Assembly: GCF_004353825.1 (NCBI RefSeq)
Contig: NZ_SMNA01000006.1
Location: forward strand, 186,001-250,000
Origin: Occultella glacieicola
Lineage (GTDB): Bacteria > Actinomycetota > Actinomycetes > Actinomycetales > Beutenbergiaceae
DNA length: 64,000 nt
Direction of reading: 5' to 3'
Shown here in pieces: positions 33,488-42,240 of the stretch. The position numbers were made by a program, and so were the translations under genes. Under the pieces are notes generated by a model that was not told where the DNA came from, did no database searches, and saw only the letters and a program-made list of their open reading frames with translations. Every line of letters starts with the position of its first letter. Positions within the stretch are counted from its first letter, which is position 1.

Positions 33488-33494
33488 TGCCTAA
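33476..33494 (-). promoter_or_regulatory. IdeR/DtxR iron box over the SIP start codon
   Basis: On the minus strand TTAGGCAATGCTCACCTCA matches 15 of 19 positions of TWAGGTWAGSCTWACCTWA. It contains the ATG of the SIP gene itself. Upstream, TTTACT could serve as a -10 element, putting the transcription start at or next to the ATG. Iron-bound IdeR would block the promoter of the whole reductase-transporter operon. Confidence 0.65.
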
Positions 33495-33573
33495 GTAAAC
33501 CATCGCGACATCCGGCACGTCCATGTTGACTAATTCACTCCCCTGGCACCGGATCAGGGTGCCGGAGGTGCCG

Positions 33574-34677
33574 TCATCGCTGCAGGAACCCGACGTTCAG
33601 CCGCTTGGCGAGCAGGTCGAACAGCACGTCGGCGTTGGCGACCGTCTGGACCCCGATCAGGCCCACCACCTTGGCCCTCTGGTCGCGGAACTCGTAGTAC
33701 GTGCCGTTCTTGTCCCGCATCAGGGTGATGCCGCTGAGGTCGGCGGCGGCCACCGACTTCCGCTTGAGCACGAGCATGCTCCCGGTGAGGGTGATCTCGC
33801 CGAAGTCGGTCGGCTGGCTCGCCTCGAATCGTTGCGCGGCCACGCCCGCGACCGCGCCGTTGATGTGCCGCCGCATCGTGGCGAAGAAGTCCTTGTCGTC
33901 GATGTCCAGGGTGCCCTTCCGACCCACCCAGGACAGCCACACGGCGGCGTCCTTGCCGAGGCCGGACAGGTACTGCATGTCCTGCCAGGGCACGTCGTGG
34001 ATCCGGCTCTGCGTGACGATCCGCACCACGGCCGGGTAGGCCCACACGAGGGTGCAGCCGTTCGGCCGTGCGACCCACAGGAACAACAAGCCAAGGGCCA
34101 GCAGGAGCGCCCCGAACACGATGCCGATCCACGGGGTCCCCTTGCTGCCCGTGGCACCCACGGCCAGGAAGGCCCCGAAACCGCCGGCGAGGAAAGCGAG
34201 CACGGCGAACAGTCCCGTCGTCGTGCCGGTGGTGGTGACGTAGGCGGTCAGCGGGGCCTGCTCGCCGGCGAGCTGGTCGGCCACCGCGAGATCGCGGCGC
34301 CAGCGGATGACCACGGCCACGATCAGGACCACGGCGAACACGGCCACGAGCAGGCCGCCGACGGCCACACCCTGGCTCTGCGCCTGGACGAAGTCCAGGC
34401 GCTCCTCATAACTCCACGTGGTGCCGCCCCGGTTACGGCGCGACGAAACGATGCAAGTGTCGCCCTGGCCCATCACCTGCCCCTCGCAGGTCGGCAGCAC
34501 CTGCGCGCCGATCCGCGCGAGGAACAGCGCCAGACCACCCGCCCCGAGCACGCCCAGGAAGACGATCAGGGAGATCGGGATGCGGCGGAATGCCGTCATC
34601 GGGTCGGCCCCGCGCGCGGGCCGATTCTGCTCCGCCGACGGGCCGGAGCCCGGGGAGACGTACTCGTTCGTGGTCAC
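33574..34677 (-). CDS. multi-pass membrane protein of unknown function
   Basis: A 367-residue protein. I chose GTG at 34677 (VTTNEYVSPGSGP); an ATG at 34599 just before the first helix is an alternative. Four hydrophobic helices are visible: LIVFLGVLGAGGLALFLA, VGGLLVAVFAVVLIVAVVI, LFAVLAFLAGGFGAFLAV and IGIVFGALLLALGLLFLWVA. Two Cys (PTCEGQ and DTCIVSS) lie in the first extracytoplasmic loop. The last 160 residues are a soluble beta-rich domain with PH-like character. No family recognised. It diverges from the serine hydrolase at 34740. Confidence 0.75.
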   Translation of the reverse strand: MTTNEYVSPGSGPSAEQNRPARGADPMTAFRRIPISLIVFLGVLGAGGLALFLARIGAQVLPTCEGQVMGQGDTCIVSSRRNRGGTTWSYEERLDFVQAQSQGVAVGGLLVAVFAVVLIVAVVIRWRRDLAVADQLAGEQAPLTAYVTTTGTTTGLFAVLAFLAGGFGAFLAVGATGSKGTPWIGIVFGALLLALGLLFLWVARPNGCTLVWAYPAVVRIVTQSRIHDVPWQDMQYLSGLGKDAAVWLSWVGRKGTLDIDDKDFFATMRRHINGAVAGVAAQRFEASQPTDFGEITLTGSMLVLKRKSVAAADLSGITLMRDKNGTYYEFRDQRAKVVGLIGVQTVANADVLFDLLAKRLNVGFLQR

Positions 34678-34739
34678 GGCGGGCAGCCTACCGATCTGGC
34701 CCACCACCCCGTGGTCGCGCGGGACCATACTGGGCGACT

Positions 34740-35648
34740 GTGACCCGTGACGCGAACCTCCTGACCGGCTTCCGCCTGCGCAACGCCGAGCAGCAGCTCG
34801 GTGCCTATGGCATCCACCTCCACCGCGACGGCCACGAGAGCGTCGAGCACCGGTTCCGGGCCGACGACCGGGTGAACATCTACTCGGGCTCCAAGACCTT
34901 CACGTCCCTGGCTGTGGGGATCGCCAGGGGCGAGGGACTCCTGGAACTCGAAGACGCCGTCGTCGGGTTCTTCGACGGCACCCCCGTCGCCGACGGCAAC
35001 GAGCGGATCACGGTCCGTGACCTGTTGCAGATGTCCTCCGGCAACCCGTTCAACTGGTTCGAGCCCCCGCAGGACTCGCCGACCGACATCGCCGCGACCT
35101 GGTTCGGCACCGAGCCCGTGCGCCCACCCGGTGAGAGGTTCGAGTACTCGAACGCGTCGACCTACCTGCTCGGCCGGATCGTGCACGCCGTCAGCGGGCA
35201 GGACGTGCGGGAGTACCTGATGCCCCGGCTGTTCGACCCGCTCGGCATCGCCGTGCCGCAGTGGCACCGCTGCCCGCTCGGGTTCCCCGAGGCCGCCAAG
35301 GGCCTGCACCTGACCACGAGCGAGTTCGCGCGACTCGGCCGGCTGCTGCTCCAGGACGGCCAGTGGGACGGCACCCAGCTGGTGCCCGCCGACTACGTGG
35401 GCGCCATGCATACCGACATCGTCGACACCACCCACCATGGCGTCGACCCGGAGTCGGTCGCCGGCTACGGCTACCAGGTCTGGAACTGCACGCCCGACGG
35501 CGCCTGGCGGGTCGACGGCAAGTACGGCCAGTTCTCGATCGTGCTGCCCGCGCAACGCGCCGTGGTCACGATCACGGCCCACAACGAGAAGGCCCCGAAC
35601 GACCTGCTCCGGGCCGTCTGGGGTGAGGTGCTGCCGCGGCTGCGGTGA
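34740..35648 (+). CDS. serine hydrolase, class C beta-lactamase-like fold
   Basis: A 302-residue penicillin-binding-protein-like hydrolase. The nucleophile motif SxxK is in YSGSKTFTS, the Tyr of YxN is in FEYSNASTY, and a KTG-like KYGQFS sits near the C-terminus. There is no signal peptide, so it is probably a cytosolic esterase or amidase rather than a secreted lactamase. The GTG at 34740 lies seven bases after CATACT, a good -10 box, and has no ribosome site, so the transcript is likely leaderless. Confidence 0.85.
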   Translation: MTRDANLLTGFRLRNAEQQLGAYGIHLHRDGHESVEHRFRADDRVNIYSGSKTFTSLAVGIARGEGLLELEDAVVGFFDGTPVADGNERITVRDLLQMSSGNPFNWFEPPQDSPTDIAATWFGTEPVRPPGERFEYSNASTYLLGRIVHAVSGQDVREYLMPRLFDPLGIAVPQWHRCPLGFPEAAKGLHLTTSEFARLGRLLLQDGQWDGTQLVPADYVGAMHTDIVDTTHHGVDPESVAGYGYQVWNCTPDGAWRVDGKYGQFSIVLPAQRAVVTITAHNEKAPNDLLRAVWGEVLPRLR

Positions 35649-35684
35649 GTGGACCGACCGTGAACCGCGCGCCGAGGGGTTGCG

Positions 35685-35698
35685 GTTTTACGCATGAC
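35685..35698 (+). promoter_or_regulatory. predicted LacI-family operator upstream of the chimeric gene
   Basis: GTTTTACGCATGAC, preceded by TTGCG and followed by GGGTTTGC, is identical over 14 bases to the site at 47780-47793 and closely related to sites near the LacI gene (39273-39286 and 39362-39375). It lies 67 bases upstream of the GTG at 35765. Assignment to the LacI protein encoded at 39439 is inferred from this recurrence. Confidence 0.72.
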
Positions 35699-35764
35699 GG
35701 GTTTGCGTCGAGGTCGCGGCGCGTCAGGTGCGCCGTGACATGACATCGACGTCTTGGAGTATCG

Positions 35765-37507
35765 GTGAGCCCCCGTCCCAGCCTCATTCGTTCTGCCGCC
35801 GCTCCGCTGGCGGCCGCCCTCGTCCTCGGCCTCAGCGCCTCCGCTGCCGATGCCGCGGGACCAGCCCCTGCGGCGTCTCCACCACCGGCCGACTCGCGCA
35901 CAGTCTGGGAGGGTGAGGGTCTCCCGCCCGGCCGGGACTCGCTCGGCGACGTGGCGCTGCTGCCCCTCGATGACCGCCCCTACACCTGGTACGAGCCGCT
36001 CGAACTGGGCGCCGCCGCGGGCTATGAGGTGGTCACGCCCACGCAGGAGATCCTCGGCCGGCACTTCACACCCGGGGACGGCGGCGCGACGATGTCGCTA
36101 TGGAACATGATCGCGGCGTCGTTCCTCCTGGACCTCGAGACGACGGTCGGCACGCACGACGGCCGCTACGGCGACTCGGCGGCCCGGGCACGGGCTTTCC
36201 TGGCGGAGGGTCTGGAGGCGAACACGGACTGGTACACCGTCCGGTTTTCCTCGACCCAACCGGCCCGGGACCGGATCGTGGCGATGCGCGCGAGCCGGGC
36301 CGACTGCCAGGACAATCGGTGGCACCGCAAGAGCTCCTGCGACTACGTCGACGGCGGGCCGTCCGGAGGGAACCTGGGCACCGACATGATCGAGTACGGT
36401 CTGGCCGGCCTGTACCGCTACGAGCACGCGCTCTCCGGCGCCGAGGCCGCCCACGCGGCCGTGGCAGACACCTACCGGCGGTACACCGCCCTGCCCGCCA
36501 TCCACACGGCGTCATCCACCGACCCGCTGGACTGCGTGGACGACACCCGCTCCGGCCCAGTGGATCCGTATTATCCGCCGGACAACCAGGGCACTGACCC
36601 CACCGGCGACCCCTGGGACTTCGATCCGCACCTGTCCTTCGGCGGCTACATCCGCTCGTCGGGCACCATCCTGACGCTGGAGGCGAAGTACTACGACATC
36701 GTCGGCTTCGGGATCCTCGCCGAGGTGCGACACGCCGTCGTCCCGGACCGCTACGACCTTGCCTGGTCGCGCGTCGCGGCGAGCGGTGACGACGCCCTCG
36801 TCGCCATCCAGTACCGGGACCTGAGCCCGATGGCCCTGCCCACCCGGGACATCGACGACACCGACGGCGATGGCGACCTGACCGAACCGGTCTGCATCGT
36901 CACCCTCGGCACCCTGCCGATCGCGCACAACGGCATCGGCTTGCTCGCCACCTACGGGTACGTGCAGCCGCTCGAGGTCGGTGCCGCAACGATGCCCGAC
37001 GGCGTTCTCTCCTCCGGTTATGACGGTCACCTCGTTGCGACCGGGGGTCGGGTGCCGTTGGCGTGGTCGGTGCTCGAGGGGCACCTGCCAGCCGGGTTGG
37101 CCCTCTCCCCCGGGGGCGACCTGACCGGTGTCCCGGCGTTGCCGGGGACCACGTCGTTCACCGCGCAGGTGGCCGACGCGGACGGGCGCACCGCGACCAC
37201 CGAGGTGGCTGTCACCGTTGGCGGGTGCGACCGGTCCCTCACCGGACCGCAGACCGGGGCGCTCATCGTCGCCACCGGGGTGGTGTGCCTGGACGGTGCG
37301 ACCCAGGCGGGCCGGGTCACCGTCTCCGGCGATGTGGTGATGGTGGTCGTCTCGAGCACCGTGCGCGGCGGCATCAGCGCGACCGACGCCGCCGCCGTGG
37401 CGATCTGCGGCTCCACCGTCACCGGCCGGGTGCACACGGAGACCACCACCGGGCGGGTGCTCGTCGACCCGGCGGGCTGCGCAGGTAGCGACATCAACGG
37501 ACGCTGA
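35765..37507 (+). CDS. secreted chimeric protein: DUF4127 N-terminal fragment, unknown domain, Ig-like domain
   Basis: A 580-residue protein with a signal peptide (residues 1-31, cleavage near ADAAG). Residues 61-108 (GDVALLPLDDRPYTWYEPLE to RHFTPGDGG) match the start of DUF4127, like the full-length protein at 47882 (GEIAVVPLDDRPFPAVTPLE). The rest of DUF4127 is absent: from about residue 110 the sequence changes to an unrelated secreted region I cannot name (110-390), a putative Ig domain (about 398-483, GHLPAGLALSPGGDLTGVPA) and a Cys-containing beta-rich tail. GTG start behind TTGGAG. A LacI-type operator precedes it. It is probably a recombined gene that keeps the regulon's promoter; the function is unknown. 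Confidence 0.78.
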   Translation: MSPRPSLIRSAAAPLAAALVLGLSASAADAAGPAPAASPPPADSRTVWEGEGLPPGRDSLGDVALLPLDDRPYTWYEPLELGAAAGYEVVTPTQEILGRHFTPGDGGATMSLWNMIAASFLLDLETTVGTHDGRYGDSAARARAFLAEGLEANTDWYTVRFSSTQPARDRIVAMRASRADCQDNRWHRKSSCDYVDGGPSGGNLGTDMIEYGLAGLYRYEHALSGAEAAHAAVADTYRRYTALPAIHTASSTDPLDCVDDTRSGPVDPYYPPDNQGTDPTGDPWDFDPHLSFGGYIRSSGTILTLEAKYYDIVGFGILAEVRHAVVPDRYDLAWSRVAASGDDALVAIQYRDLSPMALPTRDIDDTDGDGDLTEPVCIVTLGTLPIAHNGIGLLATYGYVQPLEVGAATMPDGVLSSGYDGHLVATGGRVPLAWSVLEGHLPAGLALSPGGDLTGVPALPGTTSFTAQVADADGRTATTEVAVTVGGCDRSLTGPQTGALIVATGVVCLDGATQAGRVTVSGDVVMVVVSSTVRGGISATDAAAVAICGSTVTGRVHTETTTGRVLVDPAGCAGSDINGR

Positions 37508-37724
37508 GAACCGCGGTCAGCGGTCGCGGGAGAGTCCGGTTCCTTGCCTGGGTGATGTCGAGCGCGTCTCGGTGACCAACCAGTCCGAACGCGCGAACCT
37601 TCTCCCGTGGGGTGATCCCGCCGAACTATTCGGTCGACTTCGGCTCGCGCGAACTGCCCGGGGAGCTGACGGTCGTCAACTCCGTGCCCAGCCCCGAGCT
37701 CATCTTCGCCGAGGGTCGGGCGCT
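37508..37724 (+). other. intergenic region with a possible coding remnant
   Basis: This 217-bp gap separates the chimeric gene from the convergent esterase. From 37612 the plus frame reads GTG ATC CCG and then NYSVDFGSRELPGELTVVNS followed by PSPELIFAEGRAL, which has protein-like composition and high third-position GC, but it runs out of frame into the esterase gene. It may be the end of a deleted gene. I do not recognise it. Confidence 0.3.
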
Positions 37725-38687
37725 TCATCCGTCAGGTGCCAACTCCCGGCGCAAGAACGCGGCCAGCCGGTCCAGGGCCGGACCGGACGCGGCGCACCAA
37801 GTAGGGAACGAGAAGATGCCGTGCGGGCTATCGACGAGGCGAGCAAGCTCCACCCGGACGCCCGCCGCACGCAGCGTTTCGCCGTAACGGATGCCGTCCT
37901 CGTACAGGTAATCGTGGTCCGCGGTCAGCACGAACGCCGGCGGCAACCCGGAGTGGTCCGATGCCAGCAACGGCGAGATCAGGGGGTCGGCGGGATCGCC
38001 ATGCTCGCCGAGGTAGGCCCGGACCATATCCGGCGCATCCGTCGGGCGGCCGAACGGCTCGGTGGAGCGGGTGGTCATCAGCGGGGAACGCGGGCGCACG
38101 TCGAACGCGCCCTGCAGCAGACCCTGCGCCCGGATCGCCGGGCCGCCCGAGTCCCGCGCCATGAGAGTCACGACCGCAGCCAGGTTGGCACCGGCGCTCT
38201 CGCCGATGACCGCCAGACGCCCGGCGTCACCGCCGAACCGTTCCGCATTGGCGGCCAACCACGCCGTCACCGCGTAGCAGTCCTCGCCCGCCGCCGGCGC
38301 CGGGTGGGCGGGCGCCAGCCGGTAGCCCGGTGACACCACGACCGCACCGAGGCGCGCACAGAGCCTGGAGGAGAGCCAGTTCAGGAGGGTCTGGTGTGCG
38401 AACACGAAGCCCCCGCCCGGAAACACGACCACGAGCGGCTTCGTGACGTCGTGGCGTTCGTCGCCCGGCTGGAACATGCGGGCCGGGATGTCGCCCGCAG
38501 GCCCAGGCACCGCGATGTCGGCGATCCGCACCGTGGGGTCCGGCGGACCGTTGAGAAGGTCACCGATCCAGGACGGGCCATCATGCGCCTGGAGCAGCCG
38601 GCGCTTCGCGTCGGGCATCGTGGCGTACCGCCCCACCACCACGCGCAGCACGGCCCCCAGGATCCGGACTCGCCAGGACAATGCCAT
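37725..38687 (-). CDS. alpha/beta hydrolase, HSL-family carboxylesterase
   Basis: A 320-residue esterase of the hormone-sensitive-lipase type. The oxyanion-hole motif is FPGGGFVFAH (PGGGF rather than HGGG), the nucleophile elbow is GESAGAN, the acid lies in LTADHDYLYEDG and the catalytic His in DSPHGIFSF. Expected activity is hydrolysis of short acyl or aryl esters, possibly acetyl esters of sugars given the neighbouring carbohydrate locus, though that is only contextual. AAGGGG precedes the ATG by eleven bases. Confidence 0.88.
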   Translation of the reverse strand: MALSWRVRILGAVLRVVVGRYATMPDAKRRLLQAHDGPSWIGDLLNGPPDPTVRIADIAVPGPAGDIPARMFQPGDERHDVTKPLVVVFPGGGFVFAHQTLLNWLSSRLCARLGAVVVSPGYRLAPAHPAPAAGEDCYAVTAWLAANAERFGGDAGRLAVIGESAGANLAAVVTLMARDSGGPAIRAQGLLQGAFDVRPRSPLMTTRSTEPFGRPTDAPDMVRAYLGEHGDPADPLISPLLASDHSGLPPAFVLTADHDYLYEDGIRYGETLRAAGVRVELARLVDSPHGIFSFPTWCAASGPALDRLAAFLRRELAPDG

Positions 38688-38806
38688 TGCCGGGTCGCCC
38701 CTTCTCCTTCGCCCCGCGCGCTCCGCAGCCTACTCCTCGCCAAGTCAGGGCTGGTGGCCCGCCGACCAGTGCCGGAGCGCTGCCCGGGCTCTCCCGCATC
38801 GCGCGT

Positions 38807-39133
38807 TCAGGCGGCCTGGTCGCCGTTGAGCCGTCGACGGGCGGCCTCGATCGCCTCCAGCGCCGCACAGAGACCTGCGCTCACCCCGCGCCCGAAGTCG
38901 CTGCTCCCGCCGACCTCGTCCCGCAGCCCTCGGAGCGCCGTGGACATCTCGCTCAGGGCCTCTGCTGCCCCGTCGGCGACTAGGTGCGCCTCATACTCGG
39001 CCTCCCACTCACGCCAGGGGAGGCGGTGTCCGCAGGAGCAGTACCGCTCGTGGATCTCGGTGCCGCCTGGCCCGTAGCTCGTCAGTGTTCCGGGCAGGTG
39101 CTCGCGCCGGCACGCCGGCCGCGCCTTGCTCAT
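38807..39133 (-). CDS. small Cys-containing hypothetical protein
   Basis: A 108-residue protein starting MSKARPACRREHLPGTLTSY, with GGAGGG upstream of the ATG at 39133. Cys and His residues in ACRREH and RYCSCGHRLPW could bind zinc. The rest is helical and charged (EYEAHLVADGAAEALSEMST, AALEAIEAARRRLNG). No family recognised. It is divergent from the LacI gene and shares the 305-bp intergenic region holding two LacI-type operators, so it could belong to the same regulon. Confidence 0.6.
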   Translation of the reverse strand: MSKARPACRREHLPGTLTSYGPGGTEIHERYCSCGHRLPWREWEAEYEAHLVADGAAEALSEMSTALRGLRDEVGGSSDFGRGVSAGLCAALEAIEAARRRLNGDQAA

Positions 39134-39438
39134 CGAGACCACCCTCCTCACAAGCCTGTCCATCACGAGGAGGGTCGCGATGGGGTTCTGATGCGTTCGG
39201 ACCAACCTGCACGTCATGCGAACGCCGCCACGATCTCCGGGTGCCATGACGCTGCGGGCCAGTTCCCCTCGGGTCATGCGCAAAAGGGTCCTGCCCGCAC
39301 CGAGTGTCACACCGTCATGGAAACGGGAGCTGAGCGGCCCGCAGCGCGGCTCAAGGTTGCAGTTTTGCGCAAAACCCGATCTGGTGGCGTCAGACCACCA
39401 CAGAACCGCACACCCGATCGAGCCAAGGGAGGCAGACG
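39134..39438. promoter_or_regulatory. regulatory region with two LacI-type operators
   Basis: This 305-bp gap lies between the small gene at 38807 and the LacI gene. GTTTTGCGCAAAAC (39362-39375) is a perfect 14-bp palindrome preceded by TTGCA, 63 bases before the LacI start. CTTTTGCGCATGAC reads on the minus strand at 39273-39286. A weaker half-site, CGCATGAC on the minus strand, falls at 39213-39220. The spacing of 60-90 bases would allow DNA looping. AGGGAGG provides the LacI ribosome site. Confidence 0.75.
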
Positions 39439-40551
39439 ATGGCGCAGCGTAGACCGGCCAACGGGCGCGTGACCCAGGCCGACGTCGCCCGGATCGCCGG
39501 GATCAGCCAGACGGTCGTCTCGATGGTCCTCAACGGCACCGGGATCGCCCAGCGCCGGGTCAGCGACGACACCCGCCGTCGGGTGCTCGACGCCATCGAG
39601 CGCACCGGCTACGTCGCCAACCCGATCGCGCAGCGCCTCGCCGGTGGCAAGAACGCACTGGTGGGCGTGTACACCTACGAGCCGGTCTTCCCGAGCAGTG
39701 CCGGCGACTTCTACCAGCCGTTCCTGGAGGGTGTGGAGCGCGCGGCCCAGACGCGTGGGGTGGACCTGGTCCTGTTCACCTCGATGTCCGCCCACCACGG
39801 CGGGCCGCTGGTCGACGGCGGGAGCCTGCACCGGCTTCGGGTGGCCGACGGGTGTGTGCTGCTCGGGCGTCACTCCCACGCCCAGGACCTGGTCGCGCTG
39901 GCGAGCCAGGACTTCCCATACGCGTTCGTCGGTCGGCGCGCGGCCCCCGGGGTCACGGTCCCGTTCGCCGGTGCCGACTACGACGGCGCGACCGCCGCCG
40001 TCACCGAGCGGCTCCTCGATCTCGGGCACCGGCGCGTCGCGATCATCTCCGAGGCCGGTCCGCACGAGTCGATCGAGGACCGGGTGCGCGGATACCGCCG
40101 GGCGATGCGTGCCGCCGGGCAGCTGCCCGTCACCTTCGAGGACCCGGACTTCACCTCCGGTGAGTTCTTCGAGACCCTCGCGGTCCACGAGATCACCGCG
40201 GTCCTCGCGATGTCCGACCTCGCCCGGCCGCTGCGGGATGCGGCGCTGGCGCGAGGGATGCGGGTGCCACAGGACCTGTCGATCGCCCGCCTCGGGGACC
40301 CGGAGCGGCGCGACGCCGGCGGGGTGGACTGGTCCGGCTTCACGATCCCCCGGGTCGAGATGGGCGCGCAGGCGTTGCAGATCGTGCTGCACCAACTCTC
40401 CCCGTCCGAGCCCACCGGGAGCCGCGACGACCCCGACCGGCCCGAGGCCACCCTCCAGGTCTTCATCCCGTGCGAGCTCGTCCCGGGCTCCACCATCGCT
40501 GCCACGACGACCACCACCTCGACGAACACCAAGGAGAACGCCACCTCATGA
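39439..40551 (+). CDS. LacI family transcriptional regulator
   Basis: A 370-residue repressor. The helix-turn-helix and hinge are VTQADVARIAGISQTVVSMV, then RRRVLDAIERTGYVANPIAQ; the remainder is a periplasmic-binding-protein-like sugar sensor (ALVGVYTYEPVFPSSAGDFY, HRRVAIISEAGPHESIEDRV). It has an unusual Thr-rich tail (ATTTTTSTNTKENATS). The stop overlaps the ATG of the FAD oxidoreductase gene (ATGA). It probably represses itself, the oxidoreductase-transporter operon and the two DUF4127-type genes until a sugar ligand binds. Confidence 0.93.
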   Translation: MAQRRPANGRVTQADVARIAGISQTVVSMVLNGTGIAQRRVSDDTRRRVLDAIERTGYVANPIAQRLAGGKNALVGVYTYEPVFPSSAGDFYQPFLEGVERAAQTRGVDLVLFTSMSAHHGGPLVDGGSLHRLRVADGCVLLGRHSHAQDLVALASQDFPYAFVGRRAAPGVTVPFAGADYDGATAAVTERLLDLGHRRVAIISEAGPHESIEDRVRGYRRAMRAAGQLPVTFEDPDFTSGEFFETLAVHEITAVLAMSDLARPLRDAALARGMRVPQDLSIARLGDPERRDAGGVDWSGFTIPRVEMGAQALQIVLHQLSPSEPTGSRDDPDRPEATLQVFIPCELVPGSTIAATTTTTSTNTKENATS

Positions 40552-42176
40552 GCGGCATCACGCACGACGAACACACCCAGGTCCTCGTGGTCGGGGGTGG
40601 GCTCGGCGGTGTCGCCGCCGCCCTCGCTGCGGCCCGTTCGGGCGCCACCGTGGTGCTCACCGAGGAGTTCGAGTGGATCGGCGGGCAGTCGACCTCCCAG
40701 GCCGTGCCGCTGGACGAACACCCGTGGATCGAGGACTTCGGCTGCACCCGCTCCTACCGCCGGTACCGCGACGGCATCCGCGACTACTACCGGCGCGCCT
40801 ACCCGCTCACCGACGAGGCGGCCGCCCGGCGCGACCTCAACCCGGGTGCCGGCTGGGTGAGCAAGCTCTGCCACGAGCCCCGCGTCGCCGTCGCCGTGCT
40901 GGAGGAGATGCTCGCGCCGTACCGGTCCAGCGAGCGGCTGCGCCTGTTCACCGGCTACCGCCCGGTCGCGGCGGACGCCGTCGACGGCGTGGTGTCCTCG
41001 GTCACCCTGGCCCCCGTCGACGGGGACCGGCACCTGCGCATCGGTGCCGACTACGTGATCGACGCCACCGAGCTGGGTGACCTGCTCCCGCTGGCGGGCA
41101 TCGACTACGTCACCGGATTCGAGTCCCGTGCCGAGACCGGCGAGCCGAGCGCTCCCGAGCAGGCCCAGCCGGAGAACATCCAGGCGCTGAGCATCTGCTT
41201 CGCCGTCGAACACGAGGCCGGAGCCGACCACACGATCCCGAAGCCGGAGCAGTACGAGAAGTGGCGTGCCGTGCAGCCGGACTTCTGGGGCGCGCCGCTG
41301 GTGAGCTGGACCGCGCCGCACCCGCGCACCCTCGAGATCACGTCCCGGCACTTCGAACCGAACCCCGGCGACGACGTGCTGGCCGTGGTGGCCGACCAGA
41401 GCGCGAACCCCGGGGACACGAACCTGTGGAGCTTCCGCCGGATCATCGCCACGGACATGTTCGCCAAGGGCACGTTCGACAGCGACGTCACCCTGGTCAA
41501 CTGGCCGTCCATCGACTACTTCGAGGCACCGGTCATCGACGTGCCCGAGGACGTCGCGGCAGCCCGGCTCGAGGACGCCCGGCAGCTCAGCCTCTCGATG
41601 TTGTACTGGATGCAGACCGAGGCACCCCGCCCGGACGGTGGTGCCGGCTGGCCGGGACTGCGGTTGCGCCCGGACATCATGGGCACCGAGGACGGCCTCG
41701 CGATGGCGCCCTACCACCGGGAGAGCCGCCGCATCCGGGCCGTGGAGACGATCCGGGAACAGGACGTCTCCCCCGCCGCCCGCGGCACCGACACCGCCCG
41801 CAGTTACCCCGACAGCGTCGGCGTGGGCATGTACCGGATCGACCTGCATCCCTCCACCGGCGGCGACAACTACATCGACGTCCCGGCGGCGCCGTTCCAG
41901 ATCCCCCTCGGCTCGATCATCCCCGCCGGCGGCGGCAACCTGCTCGCCGGCGCGAAGAACCTCGGCACCACCCACATCACGAACGGCTGCTACCGGCTGC
42001 ACCCCGTGGAGTGGAACATCGGCGAGGCCGCCGGGATGCTCGCCGCGCACTGCCTGAACACCGGCCTCACCCCCACGGGCGTGCACGGCGATACCTCCGC
42101 CGTCGGAACCTTCCAGCAGGTCCTCGAGGCGGACGGCTTCGAACTGAGCTGGCCTGACGGCGTCTACGCCTACTGA
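40548..42176 (+). CDS. FAD-dependent oxidoreductase (FAD_oxidored family)
   Basis: A 542-residue flavoprotein. The dinucleotide motif is VLVVGGGLGGVAAALAAARS and a second FAD contact is YVIDATELGDLLPLAG; GQSTSQAVPLDEHPW and the C-terminal GGNLLAGAKNLGTTHITNGC and HPVEWNIGEAAGM fit the family often found in polysaccharide-utilisation loci. No signal peptide, so it is cytosolic and should act on the imported substrate. The exact reaction is unknown for this family. AAGGAG precedes the ATG, which overlaps the LacI stop. Confidence 0.9.
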   Translation: MSGITHDEHTQVLVVGGGLGGVAAALAAARSGATVVLTEEFEWIGGQSTSQAVPLDEHPWIEDFGCTRSYRRYRDGIRDYYRRAYPLTDEAAARRDLNPGAGWVSKLCHEPRVAVAVLEEMLAPYRSSERLRLFTGYRPVAADAVDGVVSSVTLAPVDGDRHLRIGADYVIDATELGDLLPLAGIDYVTGFESRAETGEPSAPEQAQPENIQALSICFAVEHEAGADHTIPKPEQYEKWRAVQPDFWGAPLVSWTAPHPRTLEITSRHFEPNPGDDVLAVVADQSANPGDTNLWSFRRIIATDMFAKGTFDSDVTLVNWPSIDYFEAPVIDVPEDVAAARLEDARQLSLSMLYWMQTEAPRPDGGAGWPGLRLRPDIMGTEDGLAMAPYHRESRRIRAVETIREQDVSPAARGTDTARSYPDSVGVGMYRIDLHPSTGGDNYIDVPAAPFQIPLGSIIPAGGGNLLAGAKNLGTTHITNGCYRLHPVEWNIGEAAGMLAAHCLNTGLTPTGVHGDTSAVGTFQQVLEADGFELSWPDGVYAY

Positions 42177-42240
42177 GCCTCACCGCGACATCCACAGCAG
42201 AACCTGACAACGAAGTCCCCCACGAGAAGGAGTCAGTCCC

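Noticed and set aside
37572..38333. 253-residue plus-strand frame opposite the esterase
   Set aside because: The minus-strand esterase has complete catalytic motifs; the plus frame is Arg/Gly-rich and resembles no protein.
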